From: Pseudoalteromonas sp.
GTDB taxonomy: Bacteria > Pseudomonadota > Gammaproteobacteria > Enterobacterales > Alteromonadaceae
Reading direction: 5' to 3'
DNA length: 64,000 nucleotides
Assembly (NCBI RefSeq): GCF_018402495.1
Contig: NZ_JAGYIU010000002.1
Location: 400,984 to 464,983 of the forward strand
Part shown: piece by piece, positions 55,526-64,000 of the stretch
How the letters are laid out: each line of letters begins with the position of its first letter
How positions within the stretch are numbered: the stretch's first letter is position 1
Program-made: the position numbers and the translations under genes
Notes under the pieces: model-generated
The model's database searches: none
Seen by the model: only the letters and a program-made list of their open reading frames with translations
Told to the model about the DNA's origin: nothing

Positions 55526-56634
55526 TGTGACTCCCCTAATTTAGATGTGACACTAATAGGTAGCAACATGCTAAAAATTGCGCCCCCATGTGAGTTGTTG
55601 TTTGCTTCAACACGTCCTTGATGTGCACTGGCCACTGAACTTACAACGGCAAGTCCTAAACCAGTACCTTGGCTTTTAGTGGTATAAAAGGGTTCGAATA
55701 TTTTTTCGCTTTGTGCTAAATCAAGCCCTGGGCCATTGTCACTTACACTAATGCGAACAAAGTCAGCGTTTTGTGTATCACGCAAAGCACTAAGGTGCAC
55801 CTTAGCGCCACTGCCAATCACTTGAATACTGTTATGAATGAGATTTTGAACAGCGCTGGCCAATGCGGTTTTATTACCCATAATTTCAATATCAGGCTCA
55901 GGTAAGCTCACATTTAACTCACTTTGATTGAGCGCAACCATGGCATCGGCACCGGTTTTAACTTCACTGAGTAACTGTTGCATCGACACGTGTTCAACAA
56001 CTTGTTGATCACCACTTTTAGCAAATAGCAGCATGTCGTTTACTTGGGTTTCTAAATCCTTTAAGCGAGACATTAATTTAGTGTGAAAACTCCCACGCGA
56101 GGCCTCAGGCAGTCGTTTAGAGCCTAAATTTGCAGCATATAACATGGCTGCTGATAACGGCGTGCGTACTTGATGGGCTAGAGATGCCACCATTTTACCT
56201 AATGCACTTAAACGCTGCATATGTGCAACTCGCTTTTGTAAGCGCCTGGTTTCGGTTAAGTCGGTCATTAATATAAGTTGCCCAGGCTCAGGCGCAAGTG
56301 CAGTAATATCGAGCTTTATTAACCGCCCATCTTTTAACGACACTTCATGACCATCATCTTGATGGGGGCGAAAAGAACGCTGAATAACACTAAACCACTT
56401 TTCACCTTCTAATGGCTCACCGAGCATATCTATGGCAATTTGGTTAGCTTTGGCAATCATCCCCTTACCGTCGAGTACAATTACGCCAGCAGGCATAGTA
56501 TCAACTAAATGAGAGAGCCAACTTGCTTGTTGACGCAAATCGCTCAACTCACCAACATACTCCTCTTGCAGTAAACATGGGTTATACTGATTAGCAGAAA
56601 TAAACTGGGGTTTTAGCACACTTGCAAGGGTCAT
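55522..56634 (-). CDS. flrB: FlrB (FleS), flagellar sensor kinase
   Basis: Soluble histidine kinase that phosphorylates FlrC. No membrane helix is seen. A PAS-like domain (about 35-125) precedes the HisKA motif LAHQVRTPLSAAML with His154, and the ATPase domain has NLIHNSIQ, SDNGPGLD and GTGLGLAVV. The first in-frame start is TTG 56640, but ATG 56634 is favoured because GAGAG lies six bases before it. The length is 370. Confidence 0.94.
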   Translation of the reverse strand: MTLASVLKPQFISANQYNPCLLQEEYVGELSDLRQQASWLSHLVDTMPAGVIVLDGKGMIAKANQIAIDMLGEPLEGEKWFSVIQRSFRPHQDDGHEVSLKDGRLIKLDITALAPEPGQLILMTDLTETRRLQKRVAHMQRLSALGKMVASLAHQVRTPLSAAMLYAANLGSKRLPEASRGSFHTKLMSRLKDLETQVNDMLLFAKSGDQQVVEHVSMQQLLSEVKTGADAMVALNQSELNVSLPEPDIEIMGNKTALASAVQNLIHNSIQVIGSGAKVHLSALRDTQNADFVRISVSDNGPGLDLAQSEKIFEPFYTTKSQGTGLGLAVVSSVASAHQGRVEANNNSHGGAIFSMLLPISVTSKLGESQ

Positions 56635-56670
56635 AATCAACTCTCTAAAATAATGTAGATGTAGTGGCTA

Positions 56671-56687
56671 ATGCACAATATGTACCA
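56671..56687 (-). promoter_or_regulatory. Sigma-54-type promoter for flrBC
   Basis: On the minus strand TGGTACATATTGTGCAT shows GG and GC ten bases apart, about 35 bases before the flrB start. It fits FlrA-dependent control. Confidence 0.62.
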
Positions 56688-56763
56688 AAATTATTTACTA
56701 TTAATATCAACAATTTAAACAGTTAAAACACGTGCCGTAAAAATGACGCGCTAAGGAATAAGC

Positions 56764-57360
56764 ATGAAAGAAGAAGCTCAGTGTCGCTGTCCATGGTTAG
56801 ATACCTCAAAGCCAGACTATGTTGATTACCATGACCATGAATGGGGCGTACCTGTGTATGACGATCAACTACTTTTTGAGTTTTTAACGCTAGAATCGGC
56901 ACAAGCAGGGTTAAGTTGGTACACCATATTAAAAAAGCGCGCTAATTATAAATACGCCTTTGCAAACTTTGACGTAAATAAAGTAGCGGCCTTTACTGAG
57001 CAGGACCTAGAAAAATTAATGCAAAATGAGGGAATTGTTCGCAATCGCTTAAAAATAGCCGCAACAATTAACAATGCAAAGTGCTTTATTGCTATTCAAA
57101 AAGAGTTTGGTAGTTTTAGTGATTACCAGTGGCGGTTTGTAGGTAATAAACCTCAGGTAAACGATTTAGAGACGCTTGCCGACTACCCTGCAGTCACTGA
57201 AGTATCGACGTTATTTGCAAAAGATTTAAAAAAGCGCGGTTTTAAGTTTTTAGGCCCAACCACAGTGTATGCCTACATGCAGGCGTGCGGTATGGTTAAC
57301 GATCATAGTAATAATTGTTTTAGGAAGGAAGAAGTTAAAAATTTAGGGGTTAAGGGTTAA
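56764..57360 (+). CDS. tag: Tag, DNA-3-methyladenine glycosylase I
   Basis: Removes 3-methyladenine from alkylated DNA. The N-terminus RCPWLDTSKPDYVDYHDHEWGVPVYDD and ESAQAGLSWYTILKKRANYKYAF, then GIVRNRLKI, are diagnostic. The zinc ligands are expected to be the N-terminal Cys and His (HDHEWG) and the C-terminal His/Cys (VNDHSNNCF). The last few codons (NLGVKG and stop) are written by the beginning of a GGGTTAA tandem array, so the C-terminal tail is repeat-encoded. It is the only non-flagellar gene inside the flagellar block and points opposite to its flr neighbours. Confidence 0.95.
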   Translation: MKEEAQCRCPWLDTSKPDYVDYHDHEWGVPVYDDQLLFEFLTLESAQAGLSWYTILKKRANYKYAFANFDVNKVAAFTEQDLEKLMQNEGIVRNRLKIAATINNAKCFIAIQKEFGSFSDYQWRFVGNKPQVNDLETLADYPAVTEVSTLFAKDLKKRGFKFLGPTTVYAYMQACGMVNDHSNNCFRKEEVKNLGVKG

Positions 57361-57430
57361 GGGTTAAGGGTTAAGGGTTAAGGGTTAAGGGTTAAGGGTT
57401 AAGGGTTAAGGGTTAAGGGTTAAGGGTTAA
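57347..57430 (+). repeat. Heptanucleotide tandem array (GGGTTAA) x12
   Basis: Twelve perfect, uninterrupted copies of a 7-base unit (84 bases). The unit contains TAA and places a stop in every frame within 21 bases; the tag stop lies in the first two units. Confidence 0.97.
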
Positions 57431-57584
57431 GAAAATAGCATAAATTAAGGATTTTCAGTTGTAACCCTTTAATTATTATATTTACCAAAAAAAACAATAA
57501 GTTGGCACCAACACCGACGCGGGGTAAACCCGACAACAAGTATAGCGCCGAGTTTGCATTAAACGCGGTGTTTAGTTTTTCTAA

Positions 57585-57633
57585 CCTAACACCTAACACC
57601 TAACACCTAACACCTAACACCTAACACCTAACA
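57585..57633 (+). repeat. Heptanucleotide tandem array (CCTAACA) x7
   Basis: Seven perfect copies of another 7-base unit (49 bases), 154 bases after the first array and just before the flrA stop. Its complement TGTTAGG resembles but does not match the GGGTTAA unit. Confidence 0.95.
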
Positions 57634-57659
57634 CCAAAATGTAACACCTGCTCTTAACC

Positions 57660-59096
57660 TTAATCACGGGATAAGTTATATTTTTTCATTTTTTCGACCA
57701 GTGTGGTGCGCCTTACACCTAATATTTCAGCGGCGTGAGCTACAACGTAATCAAAGCGCTCCAGAGCTTGCGTAATTAAGTTAATTTCAAGCTCAGCTAA
57801 GTACTCTTTAAGCTTAACACCTTCATCAGGCAATAAACCCGGTGCAGCTTGAGAAAAATCATCCTCTAACTCAATTTCATCTTCGCTAAATCCGCCACTA
57901 AAAATATCATTAAAGGCATCACGCTCCATCAGTTCTTCTGGGTACTGAGGCTCATAAGCTTCAACTTCAATATAGCGGTATTTATTAGGTAAATCAGGAA
58001 CATCCACCACTTTATCGGGAAACATAATAACCATGCGTTCAACAAGGTTCGCCAGCTCACGAATATTACCCGGCCAAGCATGCTCTTTTAAACTATCAAT
58101 CGCACGCTCTGTAAATTTAGCGGTGGTACCGCTTTGTTCATTTACACGGCGCATAAGCTCTTTAAGTAGTAATGGTATGTCTTCTGCGCGCTGAGCAAGT
58201 GAGGGGCTCTCAATAGGAAAAACATTTAAACGATAGTATAGATCTTCTCGAAACGAACCTTTTTCTATCATGTTTTCAAGGTCACGGTGGGTTGCGGCAA
58301 TCACACGCACATCGGCTTGAATCGCTTTGGTACCACCAACACGTTCATAGCTGCGCTCTTGAAGCACCCGCAATAGCTTAACCTGCATTTGCAGCGGCAT
58401 ATCCCCTATTTCATCTAAAAATAGCGTACCACCTTGCGCCAATTCAAACCGGCCTTTCCGTGCTGAAATGGCCCCTGTAAATGCGCCTTTTTCATGGCCA
58501 AATAGTTCGCTTTCTAATAATTCCGCCGGAATAGCCCCACAGTTCACCGGTACAAATGGGCCTTTATTACGTTTAGAAAGCAAGTGCACATTGCGTGCGA
58601 CTACTTCTTTACCTGTGCCCGATTCCCCTAAAATAAGTACATTGGCATCGGTTTTCGCAACTTGGGTAATTAAAAAGCGTAAATCTTTTACCGCTTTGGT
58701 TTCACCGACAAGACCATCAAAGGTGCTTTTCTCTTTGTTATTTTTATGTTCATGAGGCAACATGCGCTGATACTGCTGACAATCATGTAGTAACTGAGTA
58801 GTAACCTCATGAGTAAATGGCTCACATATCAGCCCAACAACATTAGCCAAGCTCAGTAAAGGTTTAAGCGTTTCGCCAATCAGTAAAAAAGGAAATGTAG
58901 GATAGCGTTTAATTAAGCTTTCATGATCTAAAGACTGCAGCGCCCCTAACACCACAATGCACTCTTTATTTTGATAATGGCTACATGCCTGCTCAAAGTC
59001 TGCTTCTGTTTGTAACTGAACCGCTTCGCCAATAAAAGTAAGTGATGCATGTAAACCTACTGCGCGGTTATTATTATTATCTAAAATTAAGATCAT
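57660..59096 (-). CDS. flrA: FlrA (FleQ), master flagellar sigma-54 activator
   Basis: Top-level regulator that switches on flrBC and other class II genes. The N-terminal FleQ domain (1-110) looks receiver-like but lacks a clear phospho-acceptor Asp. The AAA+ domain has Walker A GESGTGKE (157-164) and GAFTGA (204-209). The C-terminal HTH reads [23 protein letters not shown]. In Vibrio and Pseudomonas this protein binds cyclic-di-GMP. ATG 59096 (MILILDN) is used; the frame extends to 59216 but that part is not conserved in style. It is divergent from fliS. Confidence 0.93.
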   Translation of the reverse strand: MILILDNNNNRAVGLHASLTFIGEAVQLQTEADFEQACSHYQNKECIVVLGALQSLDHESLIKRYPTFPFLLIGETLKPLLSLANVVGLICEPFTHEVTTQLLHDCQQYQRMLPHEHKNNKEKSTFDGLVGETKAVKDLRFLITQVAKTDANVLILGESGTGKEVVARNVHLLSKRNKGPFVPVNCGAIPAELLESELFGHEKGAFTGAISARKGRFELAQGGTLFLDEIGDMPLQMQVKLLRVLQERSYERVGGTKAIQADVRVIAATHRDLENMIEKGSFREDLYYRLNVFPIESPSLAQRAEDIPLLLKELMRRVNEQSGTTAKFTERAIDSLKEHAWPGNIRELANLVERMVIMFPDKVVDVPDLPNKYRYIEVEAYEPQYPEELMERDAFNDIFSGGFSEDEIELEDDFSQAAPGLLPDEGVKLKEYLAELEINLITQALERFDYVVAHAAEILGVRRTTLVEKMKKYNLSRD

Positions 59097-59337
59097 TGTT
59101 AGCGAGCCATTTATTTCACTAATTTGTTTATTGATCAAATTGTAAGCCAGTTGGATTTGGATGCAAGCACAAAGCGGCGATTTTTTGACATTCACGCCAA
59201 AAAATAGACACACCACTTAAACCCAATACTTAGGGATTAGATATTAAGTATTACAAAAGCTAGACTGTCCTTATTATCGCGCGCAATCATAAGCACATCA
59301 ACTGACTATAAAAATTTAAGTAACATTAAATTTTTGC

Positions 59338-59364
59338 TTAAGTTGTTAGTATAAATGCCGATAA
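59338..59364 (+). promoter_or_regulatory. Sigma-28 (FliA)-type promoter for fliS
   Basis: TTAAGTTG, an 11-base spacer, then GCCGATAA: the -10 box is exact and the -35 matches six of eight positions of TAAAGTTT. Confidence 0.72.
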
Positions 59365-59383
59365 CAAGTCATACATAAAATGC

Positions 59384-59400
59384 TTGGCATTATAATTGCT
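59384..59400 (+). promoter_or_regulatory. Sigma-54-type promoter for fliS
   Basis: TTGGCATTATAATTGCT is close to the -24/-12 consensus (TTGGCAC-N4-TTGCT), with GG and GC ten bases apart. It lies downstream of the sigma-28 site and 45 bases before the fliS ATG. Confidence 0.78.
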
Positions 59401-59444
59401 AACATTTAGTAACTTTTATATTTAACTAAATTTAGGATTAACCC

Positions 59445-59846
59445 ATGGCTCATGCTTCGTTAAAAAAATACTCTCAAGTTCGTACCAGCAGCATTGCCGA
59501 AATGGCACCGTACGAGCAAATAAACCTTATTTTTAGTAATATTATCGGCCGCTTAGCAGCGACTAAAGGGTTTATTGAACGTAATGATATTGCAAAAAAA
59601 GGTGAAAATATTTCCGCCTGTATTTTGCTACTTGGTGCCTTACAAGACTCTTTAAACTTAGAGGTAGAGCAAGACCCAAGCATTTCTAACAACTTATTGG
59701 CATTATATGACTACTGCCAACGCCGCTTAGTACAAGCAAATATCAACAATGATGTTGAAGCACTTACAGAGGTTTCGGGTATTGTTAAGGAAATTAAAGA
59801 GGGTTGGGAGGGTATTCCTGCCGACCAACGTATGCCGGCTATTTAA
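59445..59846 (+). CDS. fliS: FliS, flagellin export chaperone
   Basis: Helical chaperone of 133 residues that binds the C-terminus of flagellin before export. LKKYSQVRTSSIAEMAPYEQINLIFSNIIGRLA and FIERNDIAKKGENISACILLLGALQDSL are typical. It is on the plus strand, while fliD, flaG and flagellin are on the minus strand; in Vibrio all lie in one direction. Followed by a FliT-like gene after five bases. Confidence 0.94.
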   Translation: MAHASLKKYSQVRTSSIAEMAPYEQINLIFSNIIGRLAATKGFIERNDIAKKGENISACILLLGALQDSLNLEVEQDPSISNNLLALYDYCQRRLVQANINNDVEALTEVSGIVKEIKEGWEGIPADQRMPAI

Positions 59847-59851
59847 TAACT

Positions 59852-60148
59852 ATGCCAATAAAGTCAACACAAGCCGCAGAGCAAATTAAACAATTACTCT
59901 GCGAGCTTCAAGCTCAAGTTAATAGCAACAGGGCCGATGGTGCTGCTAATTCGCTTGAGTTATTAAATAAACACTTAGTAAATTGGTGCGAAAGTACCTC
60001 ACCGCCAAGTGTTGATGAGTTAAGTGTACTGCAAACGCAAATTAATATGATTTTAGCAACCGCAGAAAACCAAAAAGTAGAGTCGTTTAATGCGATACTC
60101 AAACATAAAAAGTCTGATAAAGCCATAAACGCTTATAAGTCGACTTAA
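59852..60148 (+). CDS. FliT-like flagellar chaperone (tentative)
   Basis: A 98-residue, all-helical, Gln-rich protein (MPIKSTQAAEQIKQLLCELQ, then LELLNKHLVNWCES). Sequence similarity to FliT is not obvious by eye; the call rests on size, predicted helical content and position directly after fliS, where FliT (the FliD chaperone) is found in Vibrio. ATG 59852 is chosen; the frame extends into fliS but without a sensible start. A general unknown is the alternative. Confidence 0.6.
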   Translation: MPIKSTQAAEQIKQLLCELQAQVNSNRADGAANSLELLNKHLVNWCESTSPPSVDELSVLQTQINMILATAENQKVESFNAILKHKKSDKAINAYKST

Positions 60149-60347
60149 CAGATCCCAATCATTTTGAGGTCACAAATAAGACCCTAGCTGTGTAAAAAAT
60201 TTCTCACTTAGGGCAACTCAATAACAAAACTTTTACCTTGCTATCGACACTATTTTCCTTCCTCAAACAGCTCACTTAATTAAACGAATTGGTATTAAAA
60301 ACCACCCTTAGCTATGCCACCATTAAACACACCCAACGCCACATAAT

Positions 60348-60384
60348 AAAAAGGCCACTAAGTTAAAAGCTTAGCGGCCTTTTT
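60348..60384. terminator. Bidirectional terminator between fliT-like gene and fliD
   Basis: AAAAAGGCC.CTAAG and CTTAG.GGCCTTTTT pair around TTAAAAG, with A/T tracts. It lies past the stops of both convergent genes. The 200 bases to its left hold only a weak CCCTAG/CTTAGGG hairpin near 60181-60215. Confidence 0.88.
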
Positions 60385-60400
60385 AAATTATTATTGTATG

Positions 60401-61837
60401 TTATTTAGATTGCCTTACCACACCTGGCATATTGTCTAACTGCGCTTGAATATAGCTACTGGTAGAGTTTAAATTAGCCACTAACAAATCCATACTATTG
60501 TACTGCGCATACAAGCGCGACTCTAACGATTCCATTTTACGGGCAAACGACACTCGTTCATCATCAATACTGCGTAACTGCCCTTCTTTGCTGTCTATGC
60601 GATTTTGGATTAAGCCATCAGATTTAGTATAAAACCCCATTAACTCATCAAACGACTGGGCAAAACCATCATCGTCATTTTCACCTAAAAAGAATTTTTG
60701 CACTAAATCAACATCGTTTTCAACTTGTTCATTTAAGCGCGCTGAGTCTAGGCTTAGTTTTCCATAACGATCAACCTCTACACCCAACTGCGACAGCGAT
60801 AAAGAGTTACCATCACCTAAATCAACACTATTGGTAATTTCTTGCCTTAATTTTGACATAACTCCGCGTAATAAAGAGTCACCGGCCATTACACCTGCGC
60901 CATCTTCACTTGATTTACCTAATTTTTTACTTAGCTCTAATAGCTCATTATAACTTTTAACAAACCCATCAAGTCCAGCTTTAATATTATTATTGTTTTC
61001 TTTTACTGTTAATGTGCTTACGTCATCATCAATACCTTGAGTTTTTTTAGCCGTAATATCTACGCCATCAATAACACTTTTAAATTCGTTCGTACTACTT
61101 GAAGCAATTAAAGTACCATCAATGGTTATTTGAGCATTTTGCGCCGCATTTACCTCAGTTAAATTAGTCGTATGGTTTGCAGGGTCCGCATCAGACACGT
61201 CATAGGCTAAGCGAGAGAGCCCGCCTACATCGGTATTGTTACCATCGCTATCTTGTACGGTAATGGTAATGGCGTTTTCTTCACCGGTTTGTTTACTGGT
61301 TAAAACCAAATGTTGACCTGCCTCACTGGTTACTATCGTTGCTACCACAGCGTCATTAGAGTCAGAGCCAGTGTATGGGCCGTTATTTATTTGGTCTCTT
61401 AAATCTTCCAGTGTATTGGTAGGCGACAGCACAGTCGAAAAACTGTTATCTCCAGAGCCAATAGTAATCACACCACCACCAATCGCCTCATCGGCAGCAA
61501 ACGCAGGAGACGATAACTTATGGGCTTGTGCCAGTGCATCAACTTTTACATTATAACTGCCTGGCTCGGCGTCTTTGTTTGAGCTAAGAGATATAAAATC
61601 ATCATTACCCGATGCTGTGCGCTTTTGATAGTTATCAACCTCGCCAAGTGCGCTCATCGACTCTTGAACTTTTACAAGTGCGGCTTTAAGTGCCCCAGCT
61701 GCCGAAATATCAGTGGTTAAGTTACCCTCTTTTCTATTTAAACGTGACTCAAAAGGAGCTTTTTCGGCATTTACCAATGCCCCCACAATTTCTGATACTT
61801 GTAAGCCTGAGCCTAACCCTGTAAATGAAATAGCCAT
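60401..61837 (-). CDS. fliD: FliD, filament cap protein
   Basis: Filament cap that guides flagellin folding at the tip. The N-terminal MAISFTGLGSGLQVSEIVGALVNAEKAP and a FlgN-like coiled start, DALAQAHKLSSPAF and LTSKQTGEENAITIT in the middle, and the C-terminal coiled coil (YAQYNSMDLLVANLNSTSSYIQAQLDNM) are typical. ATG 61837 with GAGGG five bases upstream is used. The length is 478 residues. Confidence 0.95.
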   Translation of the reverse strand: MAISFTGLGSGLQVSEIVGALVNAEKAPFESRLNRKEGNLTTDISAAGALKAALVKVQESMSALGEVDNYQKRTASGNDDFISLSSNKDAEPGSYNVKVDALAQAHKLSSPAFAADEAIGGGVITIGSGDNSFSTVLSPTNTLEDLRDQINNGPYTGSDSNDAVVATIVTSEAGQHLVLTSKQTGEENAITITVQDSDGNNTDVGGLSRLAYDVSDADPANHTTNLTEVNAAQNAQITIDGTLIASSSTNEFKSVIDGVDITAKKTQGIDDDVSTLTVKENNNNIKAGLDGFVKSYNELLELSKKLGKSSEDGAGVMAGDSLLRGVMSKLRQEITNSVDLGDGNSLSLSQLGVEVDRYGKLSLDSARLNEQVENDVDLVQKFFLGENDDDGFAQSFDELMGFYTKSDGLIQNRIDSKEGQLRSIDDERVSFARKMESLESRLYAQYNSMDLLVANLNSTSSYIQAQLDNMPGVVRQSK

Positions 61838-61912
61838 ATTACCCTCTTTAATACGTTTAAATAAAAACAACTACAACTACAATTATAAGTAAAAGTAGCA
61901 CAAACACTGTCA

Positions 61913-62353
61913 CTAAACGGTTTGATCTATTAATAAACCGGCGGTTTCAGAAAGTTTTGACACCATATTTAACACCTCTTCCGAAGGATATTGTTTAATA
62001 ATATCGCCGGTGTTTTTATCGAGCACTTTTATTACATCACGCCCTGAATCTTCGTCTACCTGAAACTGTAAGCTGCGGTTCATTTCACCCATAAATTCCT
62101 GCAATTGTTGCGCCACTTTTTCAAGCTGTTCTCGCTCTAACGGCTGTGGTTCTGTGTTTGCAGTTGAGTTATTTTGATACAGCTTACTTTGCTTAGTGTT
62201 GTTAAACTCATTACTACTTTGCTGAGTGTCAGCGGCATTCGCTTGTGTATCATTTGCAGTTTTAGGGTTTAACTCCTTGTCGGCTTGGCTATTAGCCCGC
62301 TCTGAACTTACGGGCAACGCTAACCTTTCCGCGCCTGAAGCAATTGTATTCAT
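61913..62353 (-). CDS. flaG: FlaG family protein
   Basis: A 146-residue protein with an Asn/Gln-rich disordered N-terminal half and a C-terminal FlaG domain (LQFQVDEDSGRDVIKVLDKNTGDIIKQYPSEEVL). FlaG affects filament length in other polar flagellates. It has a strong AGGAGG ribosome site. It lies between flagellin and fliD, as in Vibrio. Confidence 0.94.
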   Translation of the reverse strand: MNTIASGAERLALPVSSERANSQADKELNPKTANDTQANAADTQQSSNEFNNTKQSKLYQNNSTANTEPQPLEREQLEKVAQQLQEFMGEMNRSLQFQVDEDSGRDVIKVLDKNTGDIIKQYPSEEVLNMVSKLSETAGLLIDQTV

Positions 62354-62422
62354 AACGCCTCCTAAATAGTTTTAATTATATATACTATTTGTAAATTAGC
62401 TTAATTTAACACTTTAAATAGC

Positions 62423-62455
62423 AAAAGGAGATGAACAAAGCCATCTCCTTTTTTT
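62423..62455 (-). terminator. Flagellin gene terminator
   Basis: AAAAGGAGATG pairs with CATCTCCTTTT around an 8-base loop, about 50 bases past the flagellin stop and before flaG, with a short T run on the minus strand. Confidence 0.82.
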
Positions 62456-62504
62456 ATTACTAATACTGACTTTGTGTATTAGTTTGCCATCAAGCTAAAA
62501 GCTA

Positions 62505-64000
62505 TTAACCTAATAAGCTAAGCGCGGCTTGTGGTAACTGATTCGCTTGCGACAAGATAGAGGTACCCGCTTGTTGCAAGATTTGGTTCTTGGTCATTTG
62601 CGCTGTTTCTGTAGCGTAATCAGTATCTTGAATACGGCTACGTGATGCCGATGCATTTTCTTGAATATTCGCCAAATTACTAATTGTTTGACTAAAACGA
62701 TTTTGCACCGCACCGAGCTCAGCACGCTCGTCACCAATTTGCTGTAGTGCGGCGTCAATTACATCGATTGCCGATTGTGAGCCACCTGCTGATGAAATAT
62801 CTAAATTAGCAATTGACGTAAGGCTCGTCGTCGTATCAAGCGTAGCGTTGGTTGTTCCTGGACCATTTAAAGTGCCTTCACCAGTAACACTTAATGTAGA
62901 AAAATTAGAATCCAATACTGCATCAGTAAAATCTAAACGCCCTGTTACAATAGTTGTTTTACTTGCTGTGGCACCTGTTGAAGCTGATGTTGTTACTGCA
63001 CCGAGTGGTAGTGCATCTGCTCCATCATATGCAGAAACTGTGCCTGAAGCACTACCATCAGTCCCGCCTTCAGTTATTTCCATTGTTACATCTATATTTT
63101 CACCATTAGTGTTGGTAAATACCAATAAGTCACTATCAGGGTCAATACTTGCTGTTATGCCTTTCGCTGCTAATGCTTCAGATGTTGCTGTATTAATTGC
63201 AGCATTTAAATTAGCTACCTGAGCATCATTATCATCACCTGCACCCATTGTTGCTGTAATTTCAACACCTGAAACATTTAAAGTAACAACATCGCCGCCA
63301 GTAGTATCAGTTGCGAAGTTACCCACCGCAACTTGTGTGGTTGCACCTACGCCAAACACCCCTTCGGTGCTGTTGAATTGCCCAGCTAAATCTGCCGCGC
63401 TCATACCTGTGGTTAAATCTATGTTATTAGTTTTGCCACCTGCTGTGACACTTAGTGAATCTGTATCTGCAAATGTTTTAGCTGTCTCACTTGCACCTGA
63501 AAATCCTGCAATTGCAGCTAAGTCAAACCCTTTACCCCTTAAACCTATATCCTCCGCTGCTGCAGAGTTTAAGGTTACACCAATGGTTTGGTTGCTGTCT
63601 GAACCTACTTGAAACTGCTGTGTACCGTAATCACCATTTAATAATTTTTGCCCACCAAAAGTGGTCGTATCGGCTATGCGCGTTAATTCAGTTTGCAAGG
63701 CGGTTACTTCTTTTTGTAGCGCTTCGCGGTCAGAGGTTGAATTAGAGCCATTCGCTGACTGCAGGGCAAGCTCTCGCATACGTTGTAGAATATCGGTAGA
63801 TGACTGCAATGCGCCTTCAGCGGTTTGCGCCATTGAAATACCATCATTGGCGTTGCGCTGCGCAACACCTAGCCCACTGATTTGCGAGGTTAAACGCGTG
63901 CTAATTTGCATGCCTGCCGCGTCATCTTTGGCGCTATTGATACGCATGCCTGACGCTAAGCGCTCCATAGAGGTGGCCAAGCCTTCACCCGATTTTGCTA
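62505..64000 (-). CDS. Flagellin, N-terminus cut by window edge
   Basis: Major filament protein. The frame stays open to the last base; the missing part is about 20 residues. Conserved helical ends are visible: [28 protein letters not shown] to [15 protein letters not shown] at the N-side and [40 protein letters not shown] to LSLLG at the C-side. Between them is a long Thr/Gly/Asp-rich surface domain (about 170-390), larger than in short flagellins. The upstream promoter is outside the window. Confidence 0.95.
   Translation of the reverse strand, partial: AKSGEGLATSMERLASGMRINSAKDDAAGMQISTRLTSQISGLGVAQRNANDGISMAQTAEGALQSSTDILQRMRELALQSANGSNSTSDREALQKEVTALQTELTRIADTTTFGGQKLLNGDYGTQQFQVGSDSNQTIGVTLNSAAAEDIGLRGKGFDLAAIAGFSGASETAKTFADTDSLSVTAGGKTNNIDLTTGMSAADLAGQFNSTEGVFGVGATTQVAVGNFATDTTGGDVVTLNVSGVEITATMGAGDDNDAQVANLNAAINTATSEALAAKGITASIDPDSDLLVFTNTNGENIDVTMEITEGGTDGSASGTVSAYDGADALPLGAVTTSASTGATASKTTIVTGRLDFTDAVLDSNFSTLSVTGEGTLNGPGTTNATLDTTTSLTSIANLDISSAGGSQSAIDVIDAALQQIGDERAELGAVQNRFSQTISNLANIQENASASRSRIQDTDYATETAQMTKNQILQQAGTSILSQANQLPQAALSLLG

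Larger units (their letters stand above)
59097..59444. other. Divergent flrA / fliS regulatory region
   Basis: About 350 bases without a gene. It holds the sigma-28-type and sigma-54-type promoters of fliS (listed) and must hold the flrA promoter, for which I see no clear -35/-10 pair. Confidence 0.6.

Noticed and set aside
57431..57584. CRISPR-like arrangement between the two heptamer arrays
   Set aside because: The units are 7 bases and contiguous with no spacers, and no cas genes are near.
62354..62420. Sigma-28 or sigma-54 promoter for flaG
   Set aside because: No GCCGATAA-like box and no GG-N10-GC pair in a good context; flaG may be read from flagellin or from an unseen site.

Overview
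This window looks like chromosomal DNA of a marine gammaproteobacterium of the order Alteromonadales, most likely Pseudoalteromonas. The base composition is AT-rich. The gene order bamE-rnfH-ratA-smpB, the ccm cluster beside a polar flagellar/chemotaxis block, and the FlhF/FlhG and ParC/ParP polarity genes all fit. The genus is an inference from gene content and protein resemblance, not from a search.

Layout. Positions 1-16.2 kb are mixed housekeeping genes: the 3' part of a chemoreceptor, a GIY-YIG protein, bamE/rnfH/ratA/smpB, a large TonB-dependent receptor, a 2-Cys peroxiredoxin, fadR, dsbB, a ComEA-like HhH protein, SOS-regulated yebG (with a consensus LexA box), putP, and an EAL-HDOD protein. 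This part also holds the accessory DNA: two copies of a structured dispersed element with covarying stems, a palindromic repeat region upstream of fadR, and an intact Tn5/IS50-like insertion sequence nested inside a palindrome of an older element that has its own terminal inverted repeats. Positions 16.2-24 kb hold mlaA and a complete System I cytochrome c maturation operon (ccmABCDEFGHI), all on the minus strand. A divergent pair at 24-26.5 kb encodes a second FliK-like protein and an FlhX-type FlhB C-terminal homologue.

Positions 26.6-64 kb are an almost continuous polar flagellum and chemotaxis region, mainly on the minus strand. In transcription order from the right edge it runs flagellin, flaG, fliD, flrA, flrBC, fliEFGHIJ, fliKLMNOPQR-flhB, flhA-flhF-flhG-fliA, cheYZAB, motC-motD, parC-parP-cheW and a DUF2802 protein. 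Promoters with sigma-54 -24/-12 spacing precede flrB, fliE, fliK, flhA and fliS, which fits a Vibrio/Pseudomonas-type hierarchy: FlrA with sigma-54 activates flrBC, FlrBC activates basal-body and hook genes, then FliA (sigma-28) acts on late genes. Two departures from the usual order stand out. fliS and a FliT-like gene are inverted and carry tandem sigma-28 and sigma-54 promoters. The DNA-repair gene tag sits between flrA and flrBC, followed by two different heptanucleotide tandem arrays.

No CRISPR array, rRNA, tRNA or phage module was seen. The genes are otherwise ordinary; the most unusual content is in the repeats and in the rearranged edges of the flagellar locus.
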